64,000 bases of DNA, from NCBI GenBank assembly GCA_038131595.1, contig JAYPPR010000008.1:1116001-1180000 (forward strand), written 5' to 3'. Numbering within the stretch: the stretch's first letter is position 1; the number at the start of each line of letters is the position of its first letter. Positions 63,827 through 64,000 of the stretch are shown piece by piece. The notes beneath the pieces were generated by a model. The model saw only the letters and a program-made list of their open reading frames with translations, was not told the origin of the DNA and made no database searches. The position numbers were made by a program, and so were the translations under genes. Origin of the DNA: UBA9926 sp038131595 (GTDB lineage: Bacteria > Pseudomonadota > Gammaproteobacteria > Pseudomonadales > Azotimanducaceae).

Positions 63827-64000
63827 TCGGATGTTGGTAAGGGGTGCCAATAGGTGAGGTATTCCGCATAGACCGCGGGCTCGGCGGCTCCCTCAACTTC
63901 AACATGATGGCTTACTTTCAGCAGATACTCGCCGTTGCCCTTTGGGGTGACCTCCATCAGATGAATTCTAGATCGGAGCCGAAGGCCTTCGCCGATGATG
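63823..64000 (-). CDS. MaoC-like hot-dog protein, C-terminal part (5' end beyond window)
   Basis: Only 59 codons of the 3' end lie in the window. RLRSRIHLMEVTPKGNGEYL then VSHHVEVEGAAEPAVYAEYL matches the last strands of MaoC-type dehydratases, which hydrate enoyl-CoA. The stop overlaps the start of the flavoprotein gene (ATGA), so the genes form one operon. Confidence 0.65.
   Translation of the reverse strand, partial: IIGEGLRLRSRIHLMEVTPKGNGEYLLKVSHHVEVEGAAEPAVYAEYLTYWHPLPTSE

Overview
The window looks like a chromosomal segment of an aerobic, heterotrophic, probably marine gammaproteobacterium. The gene content fits the OM60/NOR5 (Halieaceae) and neighbouring groups: a Pseudomonas-type isocitrate lyase, many acyl-CoA dehydrogenases, GMC oxidoreductases and short-chain dehydrogenases, an ECF sigma/ChrR light-stress module with a photolyase, and arsenosugar-type glycosyltransferases. 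The clade assignment is inferred from gene content and is only moderately sure. I found no rRNA, tRNA, CRISPR array, transposase, integrase or phage gene.

Layout. 0-9 kb: a VOC protein, an acyl-CoA dehydrogenase pair, a D-aminoacylase/GMC oxidoreductase operon and isocitrate lyase with its terminator. 9-21 kb: MOSC protein, second GMC oxidoreductase, MaoC-like protein, rhodanese/CoA-binding pair, phytanoyl-CoA dioxygenase family protein, secreted amidohydrolase, nucleotide nucleosidase PpnN, zinc-type dehydrogenase and CaiB-type CoA transferase. 21-35 kb: three exported proteins of unknown role, class III aminotransferase, purine permease, luciferase-like oxidoreductase, LON-domain protein, MFS transporter, a second acyl-CoA dehydrogenase pair and a second PhyH-family protein. 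35-41 kb: a light/singlet-oxygen stress cluster, folE-lipocalin-rpoE-chrR on the minus strand, facing a DUF6482-like gene, CPD photolyase and DUF3429 gene on the plus strand. A TGATCC-N18-TAAATT promoter candidate precedes folE. 41-49 kb: SDR, serine hydrolase, TPR-like fragment, an esterase/SDR/RraA-like operon, a Baeyer-Villiger-type monooxygenase and a nucleoside hydrolase. 49-61 kb: a frameshifted DUF547 gene, two arsenosugar-type transferases, a phosphotransferase/amidohydrolase pair, a frameshifted MATE transporter and a very large, heavily frameshifted lipoprotein gene with cadherin-like, thrombospondin type-3 and leucine-rich-repeat parts. 61-64 kb: NIPSNAP protein, dimethylglycine/sarcosine dehydrogenase-like flavoprotein and a truncated MaoC-like gene.

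The genes suggest growth on lipids, branched or steroid-like acyl chains, methylated amines and amino-acid derivatives, with the glyoxylate shunt closing carbon metabolism and a dedicated response to light and singlet oxygen.

Two features stand out. First, five intergenic sites carry perfect tandem arrays of 7-bp units (a sixth carries 7/8-bp units), and each site has its own unit sequence. Second, nearly all reading-frame damage in the window lies between 50.4 and 60.8 kb. There, comparison of near-identical internal repeats pins individual 1- and 2-bp losses.
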